Counted from the first letter of the stretch, positions 14,247-22,821 are shown. The stretch is DNA of 33,829 bases from Reyranella sp. (GCA_021732285.1 JAKFVH010000044.1:1-33829), one strand, 5' to 3'. Numbers and translations: made by a program. The notes: generated by a model not told the origin, from the sequence alone.

Positions 14247-14981
14247 CGGTCGCAGCGGCCGTGCCTCGTCCATCGCCATGGACATGTGGGACATGTGTTC
14301 GTGCGCCGCGCCGGCCTGCGCGTGCGCAGAGGCGGGTCGCACCGTCATCATGCCGTGCTTCAGCTTGTTCGCCACCAGCCACCAGTTCATCGGGTAGGCG
14401 ATGATGAAACCGACCAGCAGGCCCATCGACATCACGAACCAGAAGCTGGCCGCCGCCGGGTTGTCCGCGTTGGCGATGTGCCGCCGCAAATGCATCACGG
14501 TCGGTATCATCCCGGCCATCAGCAGGTTCATGGACAGCAACTCGGACAGGAACGTGCTCTTCAGGGCGCCGAGATAGGAGCCGCCAGCCATGTCGCGCAT
14601 GAACAGGGCCTGGAAGATCGTCCAGCCGAAGGCGAAGCCCAGGACGTATTCGAGTGCCGCCTCGGCGAGGCCGGCAATGCCCAACGTGGTCGCCAGCACC
14701 GCGCCGGCCAAGATGCCGATGCCGTCACCCGCCACGCAATGCATGGTCGAGCCTAGCGTCTGGCGCCACTGCGCCGCCGTGTAGCGCTCGTGCAGGCCGG
14801 GCAGCGGCTCGCGGCAGCCCAGCACGTAGAGGAACGCACCGATCACGCCGGTATAGGCGGTCAGCAGTACGAAGCCCCATTTCATCACAGGAGACGCTGG
14901 CGTCGTCCTGATGTCGATCGCCACGAACAGCAACGCCGCCGCGGCCAGCAGGAACCACAGCAACATCACGCCATCCAGCAT
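14175..14981 (-). CDS. DUF4396 membrane protein with His/Met-rich loop
   Basis: A 268-residue polytopic membrane protein, DUF4396 family, with about seven hydrophobic helices: residues 3-22, 33-54, 86-110, 115-130, 145-165, 180-198 and 247-266. The conserved STMHCVAGDGIGILAGA (about 78-93) and FIIAYPMNWWLVANKLKHGMM (about 192-212) are visible. Between the last two helices is a His/Met-rich stretch (about 220-237; four His and four Met in HEHMSHMSMAM-like sequence), which may bind a metal such as copper. The start follows a GGGGAGG SD; the longer upstream frame lacks support. Convergent with MmcQ. Function unknown. Confidence 0.83.
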   Translation of the reverse strand: MLDGVMLLWFLLAAAALLFVAIDIRTTPASPVMKWGFVLLTAYTGVIGAFLYVLGCREPLPGLHERYTAAQWRQTLGSTMHCVAGDGIGILAGAVLATTLGIAGLAEAALEYVLGFAFGWTIFQALFMRDMAGGSYLGALKSTFLSELLSMNLLMAGMIPTVMHLRRHIANADNPAAASFWFVMSMGLLVGFIIAYPMNWWLVANKLKHGMMTVRPASAHAQAGAAHEHMSHMSMAMDEARPLRPSLTVMTLLSFLALAAGLAIGRLL

Positions 14982-15115
14982 CGAGACCTCCCCCTTTGCC
15001 TCCTTCGGAAGCGGACAAGGCAACTCAACGCGTACTGACGTTCGCATGATGACAGGTGCGACCGGCGCCGCAAGATAGGCTAGGCTTCGTCAAACGGCAG
15101 CGAGAGGAAAAAGCC

Positions 15116-15952
15116 ATGCAGGTCGGCGTCACGATGTTTGCCACGGACTATGCGATCCCGCCGCATGAGCTCGCCGTCGAGGCCGAGAAGCGCGGCTTCG
15201 AATCGGTCTGGTTCCCCGAGCACAGCCACATCCCGACCAGCCGCAAGTCGCCGTGGCCGGGCGGCCCCGAGCTGCCGAAGTGGTACTACGACACCTACGA
15301 TCCCTTCATTGCCATCGCCGCCGCCGCCGTCGTCACCAAGACCATCAAGCTTGGCACCGGCGTCTGCCTGGTGGTGCAGCGCGATCCCATCCATACCGCC
15401 AAGGAGGTCGCCACCGTCGACCGACTGTCCAACGGCCGGCTGCTGTTCGGCATCGGCGGCGGGTGGAACGCCGAGGAGATGGCCGACCACGGCACGGCGT
15501 TCGGCACGCGCTTCAAGCTGATGCGCGAGCGCGTCGAGGCGATGAAGGAGATCTGGGCGCGCTCGAAGCCGAAGTACGACGGCGAGTTCGTCAAGTTCGA
15601 CGAGATGATGCAATGGCCCAAGCCGGTGCAGAAGCCGCATCCGCCGATCATCGTCGGCGGAGGATTGCCGCACGGCGCGCGCCGCGCCGTGGCCTACGGC
15701 GACGGCTGGATGCCGATCGGCGGCCGCGGCGGCGACACGCTGGCCATGCTTCCCGAGTTCCGCGAGATGCTGAAGATGTCCGGGCGGCGCGAATCGGAGG
15801 TGCCGGTCACGCTGTTCGGCGTCGGCATGAACGGCGATGCGCTGAAGCGCGCCCAGGACGCCGGCGTCGACCGCGTCGTGTTCGGTGTTCCGGCCGAAGC
15901 CCGCGACAAGGTCCTTCCCTTGCTCGACAAGGGCGCGGCGTTGACCCAGTGA
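15116..15952 (+). CDS. LLM class F420-dependent-type oxidoreductase (TIGR03619-like)
   Basis: A 278-residue luciferase-like TIM-barrel oxidoreductase. Residues 1-40 (MQVGVTMFATDYAIPPHELAVEAEKRGFESVWFPEHSH), TYDPFIAIAAAAVVTKTIKLGTGVCLVVQRDPIHTAKEVATVDRLSNGRLLFGIGGGWNAEEM (about 60-120) and KPHPPIIVGGGLPHGARRAVAYGDGWMP (about 175-205) are all typical of the Rv2161c-like (TIGR03619) group. The cofactor may be F420 or FMN; sequence alone does not decide. The ATG follows GAGAGGAAAAAGCC. Its stop overlaps the start of the MFS gene (GTGA), so the two are translationally coupled and the substrate may be an exported or imported small molecule. Confidence 0.9.
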   Translation: MQVGVTMFATDYAIPPHELAVEAEKRGFESVWFPEHSHIPTSRKSPWPGGPELPKWYYDTYDPFIAIAAAAVVTKTIKLGTGVCLVVQRDPIHTAKEVATVDRLSNGRLLFGIGGGWNAEEMADHGTAFGTRFKLMRERVEAMKEIWARSKPKYDGEFVKFDEMMQWPKPVQKPHPPIIVGGGLPHGARRAVAYGDGWMPIGGRGGDTLAMLPEFREMLKMSGRRESEVPVTLFGVGMNGDALKRAQDAGVDRVVFGVPAEARDKVLPLLDKGAALTQ

Positions 15953-17535
15953 ATCGCAGTCTTGCCGCCCTCGCGGATGGTCCCGTCCCGGTTCGGGTTT
16001 GGATCGGCTACACGTCAGTACTCCTCGCCATCGTCCTTCTGATCGTCGACTACACGATCGTGGAAACCAACGTCCCGGATTTGGTCCGCGACTTCGACCT
16101 TTCGGTTGATGAGATTGGGACGGTGTTCACCGGCTATCTCGCCGTTGCCGCCGCCTTCATGATCCCGGCGGGCAAGCTCGCCGATCGCTGGGGGCGTCGA
16201 AATCTCTTTTTGGGTGGCATCGCGATCTACGCTGCCGGAAGTTTGCTGACCGGGTTGGCATGGGATTTCTGGTCGTTGCTCGCGGGGCGCCTGCTCCAGG
16301 GCCTGTCGCTGGCCACGGTTCTGCCGACGGGCCTCGGACTGCTCAACAGTACGTTTCCGCCGCAACATCCCAGCCGCCACCGAGCGCTGGGCCTGTGGGC
16401 GATCACGATTGGCGTTGCCGCCGCGCTTGGTCCGCTGATTGGAGGCGCTCTCGCCGTCACGGCCTCCTGGCGCATCGCATTCGTGGCCGGCGTTCCGCTC
16501 GCCGCACTTGCGGCCGCCGGCGTACGCCTTGGATTGCCCGAAGACGCGAAGCTGGCGGCCAAGCCATTTGACATCGGTGGGTTGTCGCTGCTCGTGCTCG
16601 CGGCCGGCACCCTGGTCGTGGTCGCCAACCGCGGCGACCGGTGGGGGATCGAAACAATAGCCCTTCTTCTGACGGCTGTGGTGAGCGCAATGGCCCTCTT
16701 CGCCTGGATCGAGGTGAGGAGGGCTCGGATGGGTCTGGACGTCGTTGCGCAGTTTGCGCTGTTTCGCGCGCGAACTTTCACGGTTGGCTCAGTGACAGCT
16801 GCGCTGATGTCTTGTGGCGATTTGGGTTTCCAGATCGTGCTGCCGTTCTTCACCGGGCTGGTCTTCGGATACGATCCCCTCAGGGTCGGTCTCGTGCTGG
16901 CGGCCTACGGGATCGGGATCGGCCTCGGCGGGGCCATGGCCGAGCCGGCCTGCCGGCGTTTCGACGAGCGCACCGTGGCTCTGATCGCCCTCGGCGCGCT
17001 GCCGATCACTCTGTTGGCGCTGATCCCCCTGTTCGGCCCCAACGGCTCCGAATTGGCAATGGCGTTGGTGCTCGCTGTCTACGGCGTCGCCTGGGGATTG
17101 GCCTACGCCATCCTCGTCAACGTGATCTTCCGCGATGTGCCGGAGCGGGCTTCCGCGATGGCAGGCGGCATTCAGAGCTCGATGCGCCTGCTGGCGGGCG
17201 CTCTCAGCGCAGCCCTGTTGACCGCCGTCTTCTCGGGCGTATCCGCATCGCGTCTGGGCGCCGTGGGCAGTGCGAGCCAGCGTGAACACGCCATCCAGAT
17301 GAGCTCTGATTGGCATTTCATAAAATGCCATGGGCGATGCGCGACGATAGCGCCGAGCGATGCCGAGATCGGCGCCGCCTACTCGACGGGTGCAGCAGCA
17401 ACCCTGGCTGCTGCCGCCGGGCTGAGCGCATGTGCGCTCGGCTTGGGCTTTCTCTTGCCGCGCCGCCCCAGGCGGACGGCAGACCGCAGGCTACTCGCCG
17501 GCAGCGGCACTGGGCAGCCGACCGGAAGCCCGTAA
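15949..17535 (+). CDS. MFS transporter, DHA2 (14-helix) drug:H+ antiporter type
   Basis: A 528-residue inner-membrane transporter. The first helix carries the DHA2 motif (VDYTIVETNVP, about residues 34-44), followed by motif A GKLADRWGRR (about 75-84) and the GRLLQGLSLATVLPTGLGLLN region. Length and number of hydrophobic stretches fit the 14-helix DHA2 family, usually proton-driven exporters of drugs or natural products. A GTG start overlapping the LLM stop is the only start in the region; no ATG occurs until FMIPAGK. Near residue 455-480 a hydrophilic loop (SSDWHFIKCHGRCATIAPSD) is unusual. The last 45 bases overlap the 3' end of the convergent dioxygenase gene. Confidence 0.92.
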   Translation: MNRSLAALADGPVPVRVWIGYTSVLLAIVLLIVDYTIVETNVPDLVRDFDLSVDEIGTVFTGYLAVAAAFMIPAGKLADRWGRRNLFLGGIAIYAAGSLLTGLAWDFWSLLAGRLLQGLSLATVLPTGLGLLNSTFPPQHPSRHRALGLWAITIGVAAALGPLIGGALAVTASWRIAFVAGVPLAALAAAGVRLGLPEDAKLAAKPFDIGGLSLLVLAAGTLVVVANRGDRWGIETIALLLTAVVSAMALFAWIEVRRARMGLDVVAQFALFRARTFTVGSVTAALMSCGDLGFQIVLPFFTGLVFGYDPLRVGLVLAAYGIGIGLGGAMAEPACRRFDERTVALIALGALPITLLALIPLFGPNGSELAMALVLAVYGVAWGLAYAILVNVIFRDVPERASAMAGGIQSSMRLLAGALSAALLTAVFSGVSASRLGAVGSASQREHAIQMSSDWHFIKCHGRCATIAPSDAEIGAAYSTGAAATLAAAAGLSACALGLGFLLPRRPRRTADRRLLAGSGTGQPTGSP

Positions 17536-18384
17536 CATCTCGAGGAAGGGATGCTCCTCGCTGTCCAGATAGGCGCCCGGCGGGCGCCAATCGATCCGTC
17601 CCATCTTCTTCGCGAACAACCCGTAGCCGATGAGCTCTTGAAGCCGCGGGGGGAAACGACGCACCAGGGCGCGCGGGATGCTGAGTTGTTGATTGACCTG
17701 CTGGCGCAGGAAGCCGGCGCAAAAGTTGACTGTGAGAGCCGGGCGCTCTTGTGACGAGCGGTTCGCGCCGGCGGTGTGCCACAAGGCCCCGTTCCAGATC
17801 AGGGCGGAACCCGCGGGCATTTCGATCGGCTTGCCGTCCGGGTAGGGCGCCTCCGGCATCTCACGCCAACGATGCGAGCCGGGCACGACGCGCGTCCCGC
17901 CGTTTTCGTCGGTGAAGTCGCACAGGGCGATGAGCGCGTTGCACAGCAGAGGCTGGTGGGGCCGCGGCAGTGGATACATCTCGTCGTCGCAGTGCATGCG
18001 CTGCGCGACCGCACCCGGGAGCTGGTTGCTGGTCATGCACCACGACAGCAGACAATCGCGGCCCAGCACGCCCTCGACAATAGGCAGGAGAGAGGGATGC
18101 ACCGGTAGCTGCTCATAGCGTTCGCCGTGAAGCAGCAGGTTGTCGATTCGAACCCAGTCGTGATCGACAACCTGCAGATCTGGTTGGCCGTTGCGCCGGA
18201 ACCCCTTTACGACCGTCGTGGAATTCGCGATCACGGTCGGCAGCTCGCGCTGGAGCCGCTGCGTGTCGCCGAGAAACTCCTCCACCTCTTCCTGAGCGAG
18301 GACACCGTGCACGACGGTGTACCCACGCTCGGCGATTTCCGCGACGTGACGCTCGGTGTCGGTCACGCGCTCGGCGGTGCGCAC
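17491..18384 (-). CDS. PhyH-family Fe(II)/2-oxoglutarate-type dioxygenase
   Basis: A 297-residue protein of the phytanoyl-CoA dioxygenase (PhyH) family. The iron triad is visible: His131 and Asp133 in QRMHCDDEMYPLP, and His203 in GALWHTAGANRSS, with Arg214 in the position of the 2-oxoglutarate-binding Arg. GGTRVVPGSHRW (about 162-173) is the usual PhyH strand. Such enzymes hydroxylate fatty acyl chains, amino acids, peptides or natural products. The GTG start at 18384 has a GAGG about 6 bases upstream and lies 11 bases after the stop of a 38-codon gene, so the two form a tight pair. Substrate is unknown; the little peptide is one possible candidate. Confidence 0.9.
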   Translation of the reverse strand: MRTAERVTDTERHVAEIAERGYTVVHGVLAQEEVEEFLGDTQRLQRELPTVIANSTTVVKGFRRNGQPDLQVVDHDWVRIDNLLLHGERYEQLPVHPSLLPIVEGVLGRDCLLSWCMTSNQLPGAVAQRMHCDDEMYPLPRPHQPLLCNALIALCDFTDENGGTRVVPGSHRWREMPEAPYPDGKPIEMPAGSALIWNGALWHTAGANRSSQERPALTVNFCAGFLRQQVNQQLSIPRALVRRFPPRLQELIGYGLFAKKMGRIDWRPPGAYLDSEEHPFLEMLRASGRLPSAAAGE

Positions 18385-18395
18385 GGCCGGCCTCG

Positions 18396-18512
18396 TCAGG
18401 CCGGAAGGAGATCGATCTCGTCGTCCTTCTTCTGCTCCGGCTGCTTCGGTTCGGTCGGCGTTGCGTCGGTAGCGATAACTTCGGCGTCCTTGCGATCTTC
18501 ATCGGTATTCAT
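18396..18512 (-). CDS. Small acidic 38-residue peptide in front of the PhyH gene
   Basis: A 38-codon open frame with a strong SD (AAGGAGAG) eight bases before the ATG, ending 11 bases before the PhyH dioxygenase. The peptide is acidic (Asp/Glu at about a third of positions), with a Thr/Pro/Gln/Lys-rich middle (TPTEPKQPEQKK) and a short hydrophobic end (EIDLLPA). It has no signal peptide, Cys, or double-Gly cleavage site. The SD, spacing and coding direction support a real gene. It could be a small regulator of the dioxygenase, an intrinsically disordered cofactor, or a substrate peptide; none can be proven here. A frame beginning 24 codons upstream is unlikely. Confidence 0.6.
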   Translation of the reverse strand: MNTDEDRKDAEVIATDATPTEPKQPEQKKDDEIDLLPA

Positions 18513-18541
18513 CGGGACTCTCCTTGGTATTCGGCCAGTTA

Positions 18542-18591
18542 CTACGGCTTGGAACCGTAGGCGAAAAACATGTTGGATTTGCACCCAACAT
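18542..18591 (-). promoter_or_regulatory. Two tandem inverted repeats in the leader of the small peptide gene
   Basis: CTACGG-N7-CCGTAG (18542-18560) and ATGTTGG-N8-CCAACAT (18570-18591) are both perfect. They sit 30-80 bases upstream of the peptide ATG in an AT-rich patch of an otherwise GC-rich window. They could be RNA hairpins in the 5' leader or paired operators. The rest of 18592-18738 shows no gene. Confidence 0.5.
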
Positions 18592-18738
18592 ACAAGGCGA
18601 AAAAGTTGCAGAACTTGTAACCGAAATAATCAACAGTCGGCACAGCGACTGCAATGAGACTGCTCAGAGAGCACCGTCCGGACGCCTGGCCTGGCAGATT
18701 GTAGAGATTGCTCCCGTCAGGCCTTGCTGGTCGCTCCC

Positions 18739-20535
18739 TTATCGCGTGCTCCCAGCGCGCGCCTTCTCTGTCGCGGTGCTATCGACGATGCCCTTGGCCG
18801 AGACCACGACGCCATAGTCCCTGAGCGCCGCCTCGACCGAGATGACATCATCCAGCACATCATCGGCGACCTTGTTCGGATCGCGCTCCAGCGGATTGCC
18901 GTAGCCGCCGCCGGCGGGGCCGTAGCAGACGAAGCGGCCGTCCTTGGCGATATTCATGTGCGGCACCTTGGAGGGGAGCGCGCGCGTGGCACCGCCGGCC
19001 ACGAGATCGAGCTTGGCCGGCATGCCTTCGTTGCCGCCCAGGAATCCCCACGGGCGATAGCGATGGCCTTCGCCCTCGACCGAGGCGCCGCCGTCGCTGA
19101 GGAAGGAGAACTCGCGCACCGATCCCAGGCCGCCGCGCCACTTGCCGGCGCCGGCCACGTCCTCGCGCAATTCGTAGCGCAGCACGCGCAAGGGCAGGTG
19201 GGTCTCGATGTCCTCGATCGGGTTGTTGCGGGTGTTGGCGTAGAGCGTGTCGACGGCGTCCATGCCGTCCTTGCCCAGCCGGCCGCCATAGGAGCCCTCG
19301 AAGATCTCCATGTGCACCCAGTGCGTCTCGTCCTTCAGCCCGGAGAAGGCGATGACCTTCAGGTTACCGATGCCGGCCGAGACGTTGCCCGGCATCGCGG
19401 CCGACAATGCCTTCATCACCGTGTCGGCGAGCTGATTGCCCGGGCAGAAGCGGGCGATGGTGGGGGCCGGGAAGGTCGGGTTGGCGAGACATCCCTTGGG
19501 CGCCACGATGGTGATCGGACGGATCAGGCCGGCGTTCACCGGGATATGGCCGTGCACTTCGGTGTCCAAAAGCACCGAGCGGATGGTGAGCCAGATCGCG
19601 ATGTCGGCTGTGCCTTCCAGCGGCATGTTGATCGGCCGGTCCGGCACCTGCGGCGCGGTGCCGGTGAGGTCGACCACAAGGCTGTCGTCCTTCTTGGTGA
19701 TGGTGACGACGATCGGCAGCTCCTTCTTGGCCGGATCGTCGCTGTCGAGATAGCCGTCGATCGCCGTCTCGGCGCGATAGATACCGTCGGGCAGCTTGGC
19801 GATGGCCTGGCGCATCAGCCGCTCGGCATGGTCCATCAGGGCGGTGCAGGCGAGGTCGAAGGTTTCCAGCCCATAGCGCTCGACCAGCTCGGCCATGCGT
19901 TCGGCGCCGATGCGGGCGGCGGCGACCTGGGCATCCATGTCGCCGACCACGAGATCCGACGCGCGGATGTTGTCGCGCACGATCTGCCAGACCATGTCGT
20001 TCTTCACGCCGCGGTCGTAGACCTTGATCGCCTTGAACTGCAGGCCCTCGGCATAGGCATCGATCGCCTCGACGATGCCGCACGAGCCCGGCGACAGCGC
20101 GCCGATGTCGAGATGGTGCGCCGTGGTGGCGGCAAAACCGATCAATTTGCCCTGCACGAACACCGGCACGATGAACGCAACGTCGGGACCGTGGCTCGCA
20201 CCGGAATAGGCATCGTTGTGCATGACCACATCGCCCGGCCGGAACTGATCGCCGCGCTCGGCCAGGATTCTTTGGACACCGCGCACATAGCCCGGGATCG
20301 GGCCGGACTGCAGCGGCGTCGACTGCGCCGATTCGGCGAGCCCGCGTCCTTCGGCATCGACCAGAGCCGCCCCGAAATCCTCCGACTCGCGGATGATCGA
20401 GGAGTAGCTCATGCGCATGAGCTTATAACCCATCTCGACCGCGATGTTCTCGAGGGCGCCCTGGATCACCGAGGTGGTGATCGGGTCGATGCGGTCCGGC
20501 TTGGTGGCGGGTTGGCGGAGAGGGGCGGTGGACAT
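18739..20535 (-). CDS. hyuB: Hydantoinase B/oxoprolinase family subunit
   Basis: A 598-residue subunit of an ATP-dependent amidohydrolase (hydantoinase/5-oxoprolinase) or of a related carboxylase; the HyuB fold begins near residue 16 (IDPITTSVIQGALENIAVEMGYKLMRMSYSSIIRESEDFGAAL) and continues with GDVVMHNDAYSGASHGPDVAF (about 105-125), GSCGIVEAIDAYAEG (about 150), DMDAQVAAARIG, and PINMPLEGTAD. The ending GPAGGGYGNPLERDP is diagnostic. An AGGAG SD precedes the ATG. It is downstream of hyuA on the same strand, with a 137-base palindromic element between them. In this context the substrate may be a cyclic ureide, N-methylhydantoin, or an opened ring product; the family also includes acetone and acetophenone carboxylases. 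Confidence 0.94.
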   Translation of the reverse strand: MSTAPLRQPATKPDRIDPITTSVIQGALENIAVEMGYKLMRMSYSSIIRESEDFGAALVDAEGRGLAESAQSTPLQSGPIPGYVRGVQRILAERGDQFRPGDVVMHNDAYSGASHGPDVAFIVPVFVQGKLIGFAATTAHHLDIGALSPGSCGIVEAIDAYAEGLQFKAIKVYDRGVKNDMVWQIVRDNIRASDLVVGDMDAQVAAARIGAERMAELVERYGLETFDLACTALMDHAERLMRQAIAKLPDGIYRAETAIDGYLDSDDPAKKELPIVVTITKKDDSLVVDLTGTAPQVPDRPINMPLEGTADIAIWLTIRSVLLDTEVHGHIPVNAGLIRPITIVAPKGCLANPTFPAPTIARFCPGNQLADTVMKALSAAMPGNVSAGIGNLKVIAFSGLKDETHWVHMEIFEGSYGGRLGKDGMDAVDTLYANTRNNPIEDIETHLPLRVLRYELREDVAGAGKWRGGLGSVREFSFLSDGGASVEGEGHRYRPWGFLGGNEGMPAKLDLVAGGATRALPSKVPHMNIAKDGRFVCYGPAGGGYGNPLERDPNKVADDVLDDVISVEAALRDYGVVVSAKGIVDSTATEKARAGSTR

Positions 20536-20553
20536 GAGGTTACTCCTATTTCC

Positions 20554-20669
20554 CCGTCATCCCGACCGGAGCGCCGAAGGCGCGGAGCGGAGGGACCTGT
20601 TTTTGCGTCGAGACGAAAACAGGTCCCTCCACTACGCAGCGCTGCGCGCTGCTCCGGTCGGGATGACGG
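20554..20669. repeat. Composite palindromic intergenic element D
   Basis: An imperfect inverted repeat covering nearly the whole hyuA-hyuB gap. The left arm CCGTCATCCCGACCGGAGC and right arm GCTCCGGTCGGGATGACGG are perfect complements at the ends (about 19 bp each); AGGGACCTGTTTT and AAAACAGGTCCCT pair further in. Between these, GC-rich inner palindromes (GCGCCGAAGGCGC and AGCGCTGCGCGCT) break the arms. It would form a strong mRNA hairpin inside the hyu operon. Confidence 0.85.
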
Positions 20670-20672
20670 TCG

Positions 20673-22748
20673 TCAGCCATTGGTCTTCCGGATGATCAGG
20701 TTGCCCGCGGCGTCGGCCTCGAAGTTGTGCTGCGGCGGCACGACGGTGGTCGAATCCATCTGCAGGATGATGGCGGGACCGGCGATGCGTTCGCCGACCG
20801 GCAGCAGGTCGCGGCGGTAGAAGTCGGTCGGACAGTCCGCGAGCTTGCCGTCGATGCGGAACGTGCCGGTGCCCTGGCGCACCCGCGCCGCGTCGAGCGA
20901 CTTGGCCGTGCCGGCGGCGGGCTTGGCGATCTTGGCGGCGCTGGCGGCGCCGACCAGGCGCAGGTTGACGATCTCAATGCCCGAATCGGCGAAGTGGTGG
21001 CCGTACTCGCGGCGATGCACCTCGTGGAAGGTCTCGAAGACCTTGGCCAGCACCTTTTCATCGATCGGCCCGTCGGGGATCGGCACCTTGAGCTCGTAGC
21101 CCTGGCCGACATAGCGCAGGTCGCCGCGGCGCTCGAAGGTGACGTTCGCAAGGTCGATGCCGTCGGCGGTGAAGCGCTCGGCCAGCTCCTTCGCCATCGC
21201 GGCGAAGTCGGCGTTGATGCGTAAAAAGTCGGCGGCGCCCGACACCTGGAACGAGGTGCGGATGGCGTCGTAGCGCAGGTCGCTGATCAAGAGGCCCACG
21301 GCCGAGGTGATGCCGGGATGCGGCGGCACGATGACCTCGGGAATGCCCAGCATGTCGGCCACCTCGGCGCCATGCAGCGGGCCTGCGCCGCCGAACGCCA
21401 CCAGGGCGTAATCGCGCGGGTCGATGCCCTTCTGGACGGTACGTGAGCGGATGGCGTTGGCCATGTTGGCGTTGATCACGGTGATCACGCCTTCGGCCGC
21501 TTCGCGGTCGGTAAGCCCAAGCTCGCGCGCCAGCTCGCCGATCACGCGACGCGCCGCCACTTCGTCGAGCGACATGCTGCCGCCTAAAAAGTTGCCGCGG
21601 TCGAGGCGACCCAGCACGACGTTGGCGTCGGTCACGGTGGCGCGGTTGCCGCCGCGGCCGTAGGCGGCCGGTCCCGGCACGGCGCCGGCCGAGCGCGGCC
21701 CGACCTTGAAGGCGCCGGCCTGGTCGACGAAGGCGATCGAGCCGCCGCCGGCGCCGATCGTGTGGACGTCGATCATCGGCACCAGCACGGGAAAGCCCGC
21801 GATCCAGGTGTCGCGCGCGGTGGCCTCGCCGAAGCCGCCTTGGGTCACGATGCCGATGTCGGCCGAGGTGCCGCCGATGTCGAAGGTGATGAGGTTGCGC
21901 CGGCCTGACAGGCCGCCCGCCCAGTCGCCGCCGATCACGCCGGCCGCCGGGCCGGACAGCAGGGTGAGCACGGGCCGCTCGGCCACCATGCTGGGCGTGG
22001 CGACGCCGCCATTGGACGCCATGATGCGCAGGTCGGCCTTGAAGCCCGAGGCGCCGATCTCGGTTTCCAGTCGCGTCACGTAGTTGCGCACCTTGGGGCC
22101 GACGAAGGCGTTCATCGCCGTCGTGGTGAAGCGCTCGAATTCGCGGAACTGCGGCGACACCGACGAGGAGGTCGTGGCAAAGCACTCGGGATATTCCTCG
22201 CGCACGATCGCGAGCGCACGCGCCTCGTGCGCCGCATCGAGGTAGGAGAACAGGAAGCAGATGGCGATCGCCTGCACGCCCGCCTCTTTCAGCTCGCGCA
22301 CCGCCTGGCGCACGCCCGCTTCGTCGAGCGGCTCTAAAACCTCGCCCTTGGGCGGCACCAGCCGCTCCTTCACCGTCTTGCGATGGCGGCGCTTGACCAG
22401 CGGCCGGTCCTGCCAGGGGATGTCCTGCATGATCGAGTAGTGCTGCGGCCGCTGGTGGCGGCCGATGTGAAGGATGTCGCGATAGCCGCCGGTCGTGATC
22501 ATGCCGGTGACGGCGCCATCGTGCTCGAGGATGGCGTTGGTGGCGATGGTGGTGCCGTGGAACACCACGTCGATGGTCTCGCGCGGGATGCCGTACTTGT
22601 CGCAAAGCGCCATCAGGCCCGCGACCACGCCGCGCGAGGGATCGTCCGGGGTTGTGGACACCTTGTGGACAGCCGTCTCGCCGGCCTCGGTGTCGGCATA
22701 GACCAGGTCCGTGAAGGTGCCGCCCACGTCGACGCCGATCAGCCTCAT
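20673..22748 (-). CDS. hyuA: Hydantoinase/oxoprolinase subunit A (ATP-binding)
   Basis: A 691-residue ATPase subunit. The actin-like ATP site is shown by IGVDVGGTFTDLVYAD (about residues 4-19) and by the second phosphate motif FDIGGTSADIGIVTQGG (about 294-310). VVFHGTTIATNAILE and RQHYSIMQDIPW-type stretches (about 60-115) are typical, and the C terminus (GPAIILQMDSTTVVPP) belongs to the conserved end domain. With HyuB it uses ATP to open a lactam or imide ring (5-oxoproline, hydantoin) or to carboxylate a ketone. The ATG with SD AAGGAG fixes the start; the frame extending further upstream is not supported. Divergent from the importer across a 227-base gap with element E. Confidence 0.94.
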   Translation of the reverse strand: MRLIGVDVGGTFTDLVYADTEAGETAVHKVSTTPDDPSRGVVAGLMALCDKYGIPRETIDVVFHGTTIATNAILEHDGAVTGMITTGGYRDILHIGRHQRPQHYSIMQDIPWQDRPLVKRRHRKTVKERLVPPKGEVLEPLDEAGVRQAVRELKEAGVQAIAICFLFSYLDAAHEARALAIVREEYPECFATTSSSVSPQFREFERFTTTAMNAFVGPKVRNYVTRLETEIGASGFKADLRIMASNGGVATPSMVAERPVLTLLSGPAAGVIGGDWAGGLSGRRNLITFDIGGTSADIGIVTQGGFGEATARDTWIAGFPVLVPMIDVHTIGAGGGSIAFVDQAGAFKVGPRSAGAVPGPAAYGRGGNRATVTDANVVLGRLDRGNFLGGSMSLDEVAARRVIGELARELGLTDREAAEGVITVINANMANAIRSRTVQKGIDPRDYALVAFGGAGPLHGAEVADMLGIPEVIVPPHPGITSAVGLLISDLRYDAIRTSFQVSGAADFLRINADFAAMAKELAERFTADGIDLANVTFERRGDLRYVGQGYELKVPIPDGPIDEKVLAKVFETFHEVHRREYGHHFADSGIEIVNLRLVGAASAAKIAKPAAGTAKSLDAARVRQGTGTFRIDGKLADCPTDFYRRDLLPVGERIAGPAIILQMDSTTVVPPQHNFEADAAGNLIIRKTNG

Positions 22749-22821
22749 ACGCTTCACTCCTTGGGAAACCGTTGGCCAGGTGGCAGCAAGAGCCACGCCA
22801 AGAGGTGGAGACTAGCTCATT

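Noticed and set aside
15253-15948. N-terminal extension of the MFS gene
   Set aside because: It is a +1-frame shadow of the LLM gene with an Arg-rich composition; family similarity starts after the GTG at 15949.
18570-18620. A 16-codon plus-strand frame beginning in the second inverted repeat
   Set aside because: No SD and too short to support; it overlaps a region better explained as the leader of the minus-strand peptide gene.
18724-20820. Long plus-strand open frame opposite hyuB
   Set aside because: Antisense shadow; HyuB is firmly recognised on the other strand.
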